DNA of 14,566 nt from Parachlamydiaceae bacterium. GTDB taxonomy: Bacteria > Chlamydiota > Chlamydiia > Chlamydiales > Parachlamydiaceae. The position numbers and the translations under genes are program-made. The stretch spans positions 1-14,566 of the forward strand of contig JACDDG010000018.1 of the NCBI GenBank assembly GCA_013817115.1. Reading direction: 5' to 3'. Within the stretch, counting starts at the first letter, position 1. Every line of letters begins with the position of its first letter. This document shows positions 13,497 to 14,566 of this stretch, piece by piece. Below the pieces are notes generated by a model, which saw only the letters and a program-made list of their open reading frames with translations, was not told the origin of the DNA and made no database searches.

Positions 13497-14534
13497 TTAT
13501 GGCACCGGGACTCTGGCAATGAGTTCGTCGATGCATCGATCAGGAGTTACCCCTGCAGCTTCAGCGCGGTAAGATAAAATGATACGATGCCTAAGAATAT
13601 CATGAGCTAAGGCTTGCACATGTTCCGGGCCGACAAAGTCAGCTCCTTGCAGAAAAGCCAGAGCTTTGGCAGCACGGGCTAAACCGATACTTGCGCGGGG
13701 GCTAGCTCCGAACTGAATCCAATCTGCAAATTCCTTGCCATATTTGCCTGGATTACGAGTGGCTAAAACAAGCTGGACGATATATTCCTGAATGTTTTTA
13801 GCCATGTAAATATCTAATACAGCTTGGCGTGCATCAAAAAGTTCATCCTGAGTTAATTTCCGCACGCAGATAGGAAGTTCCTTTGAACCACTGCCGGCTT
13901 CGGCTAAGACTAGATTAAGGATGTCAATTTCGCGTTTTGGATCGGGATACCCGACATTGACTTTTAAAAGAAAGCGGTCGAGTTGAGCTTCAGGTAGCGG
14001 GTAGGTGCCTTCTTGTTCAATAGGATTTTGAGTGGCCATGACAAGAAAAAACTTTGGCAGTTGGTACGTTTTTTTGCCGACAGTAATTTGTTGTTCAGCC
14101 ATAGCTTCTAGAAGAGCAGATTGGACTTTGGCAGGAGCTCGATTAATTTCATCGGCAAGGATAAGATTGTGAAACAACGGCCCTTGTTGAAATTCGAAAC
14201 TGCCCGTTTCCATCCGATATATTTCGGTGCCCGTTAAATCTGCAGGAAGAAGATCGGGGGTAAACTGCACGCGATGAAAACTGCTTTGGATGCCAGAGCT
14301 GAGAGCTTTAATGGCGCGAGTTTTGGCAAGTCCAGGAGCTCCTTCTACAAGGAGATGTCCATCGGCAAGAATAGCAATGATCAATCGATTGACCAGTTCT
14401 TCTTGGCCCATGACTAATTTGTTTAGAAAAGAAATTAGATCTTGGAATTGGGCTAGCAGTTCTTGATTCTTTTGGCTTTTGCTATCATGGACTGCATGGC
14501 TTAATTCATTCAATTTCAAGTGAGTTTTGATCAT
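13497..14534 (-). CDS. moxR: MoxR-family AAA+ ATPase, first gene of the Bat operon
   Basis: This 345-residue cytoplasmic AAA+ ATPase of the MoxR branch carries Walker A GAPGLAKT (65-72), Walker B LILADEINRAP (124-134), the sensor 1 region MATQNP (167-172), an LDRF element at 185-188 and a sensor-2-like GASPRAS (276-282). All catalytic residues expected for ATP hydrolysis are present. MoxR proteins act as chaperone-like remodelers, often activating VWA-domain partners; here the partners would be DUF58, BatA and BatB, encoded downstream. The ATG at 14534 has GAAGGT 6 nt upstream. It is the first gene of the operon visible in the window, but with only 32 nt left, I cannot tell whether another gene precedes it. 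Confidence 0.95.
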   Translation of the reverse strand: MIKTHLKLNELSHAVHDSKSQKNQELLAQFQDLISFLNKLVMGQEELVNRLIIAILADGHLLVEGAPGLAKTRAIKALSSGIQSSFHRVQFTPDLLPADLTGTEIYRMETGSFEFQQGPLFHNLILADEINRAPAKVQSALLEAMAEQQITVGKKTYQLPKFFLVMATQNPIEQEGTYPLPEAQLDRFLLKVNVGYPDPKREIDILNLVLAEAGSGSKELPICVRKLTQDELFDARQAVLDIYMAKNIQEYIVQLVLATRNPGKYGKEFADWIQFGASPRASIGLARAAKALAFLQGADFVGPEHVQALAHDILRHRIILSYRAEAAGVTPDRCIDELIARVPVP

Positions 14535-14540
14535 TTATTC

Positions 14541-14546
14541 ACCTTC
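14541..14546 (-). promoter_or_regulatory. Ribosome binding site of moxR
   Basis: GAAGGT on the minus strand lies six bases before the ATG at 14534. No promoter boxes can be judged in the 20 nt beyond it. Confidence 0.6.
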
Positions 14547-14566
14547 AAGTTGATACGGAATGTAAG

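Overview
The window suggests a member of the Chlamydiae, most likely an environmental, amoeba-associated lineage (Parachlamydiales type). The evidence is the left-hand cluster: a CBS-domain hemolysin/CorC homolog, YbeY and two tiny basic proteins. As I recall, this resembles the Chlamydia trachomatis CT423-CT422-CT421.2-CT421.1 neighbourhood. The small protein beginning MSQHPSFG belongs, to my knowledge, to a family restricted to Chlamydiae and Verrucomicrobia. Base composition is moderately AT-rich. Every gene I can support lies on the minus strand, so transcription runs right to left.

Left region (1-2530): two small basic proteins are read from a very good sigma-70-type promoter (2499-2527) through a leader of about 110 nt. 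A strong intrinsic terminator (1955-2000) follows them, then ybeY and a CorC-like membrane protein with a TTG start. A hairpin at the window edge (1-33) follows the CorC stop.

Middle region (2531-7097): a two-gene unit encodes a dienelactone-hydrolase-family enzyme and a TMEM14-type membrane protein. Next come a single amino-acid permease with its own promoter and terminator hairpin, and an orphan MASE1-type sensor histidine kinase. A 306-bp gap (7098-7403) contains a 39-bp near-perfect inverted repeat built from (A/G)CACAAAG octamers.

Right region (7404-14534): a tightly packed six-gene operon reads MoxR ATPase, DUF58, DUF4381-like, BatA (VWA), BatB/BatC fusion (VWA-TPR-charged tail) and BatD. 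This is the Bat ('aerotolerance') system in the order I associate with gammaproteobacteria. Junctions are 1-8 nt apart or 4-nt start/stop overlaps. By family knowledge, the MoxR ATPase and DUF58 act in the cytoplasm with a set of membrane-anchored VWA and beta-sandwich proteins on envelope protein maintenance or stress; the exact function is unsettled.

I did not find a convincing new defence or mobile system. The points most worth checking are the Bat operon in a chlamydial context with its altered BatB metal site, the large octamer inverted repeat, and the structured leader of the small basic protein operon. All start choices and regulatory sites come from reading by eye.
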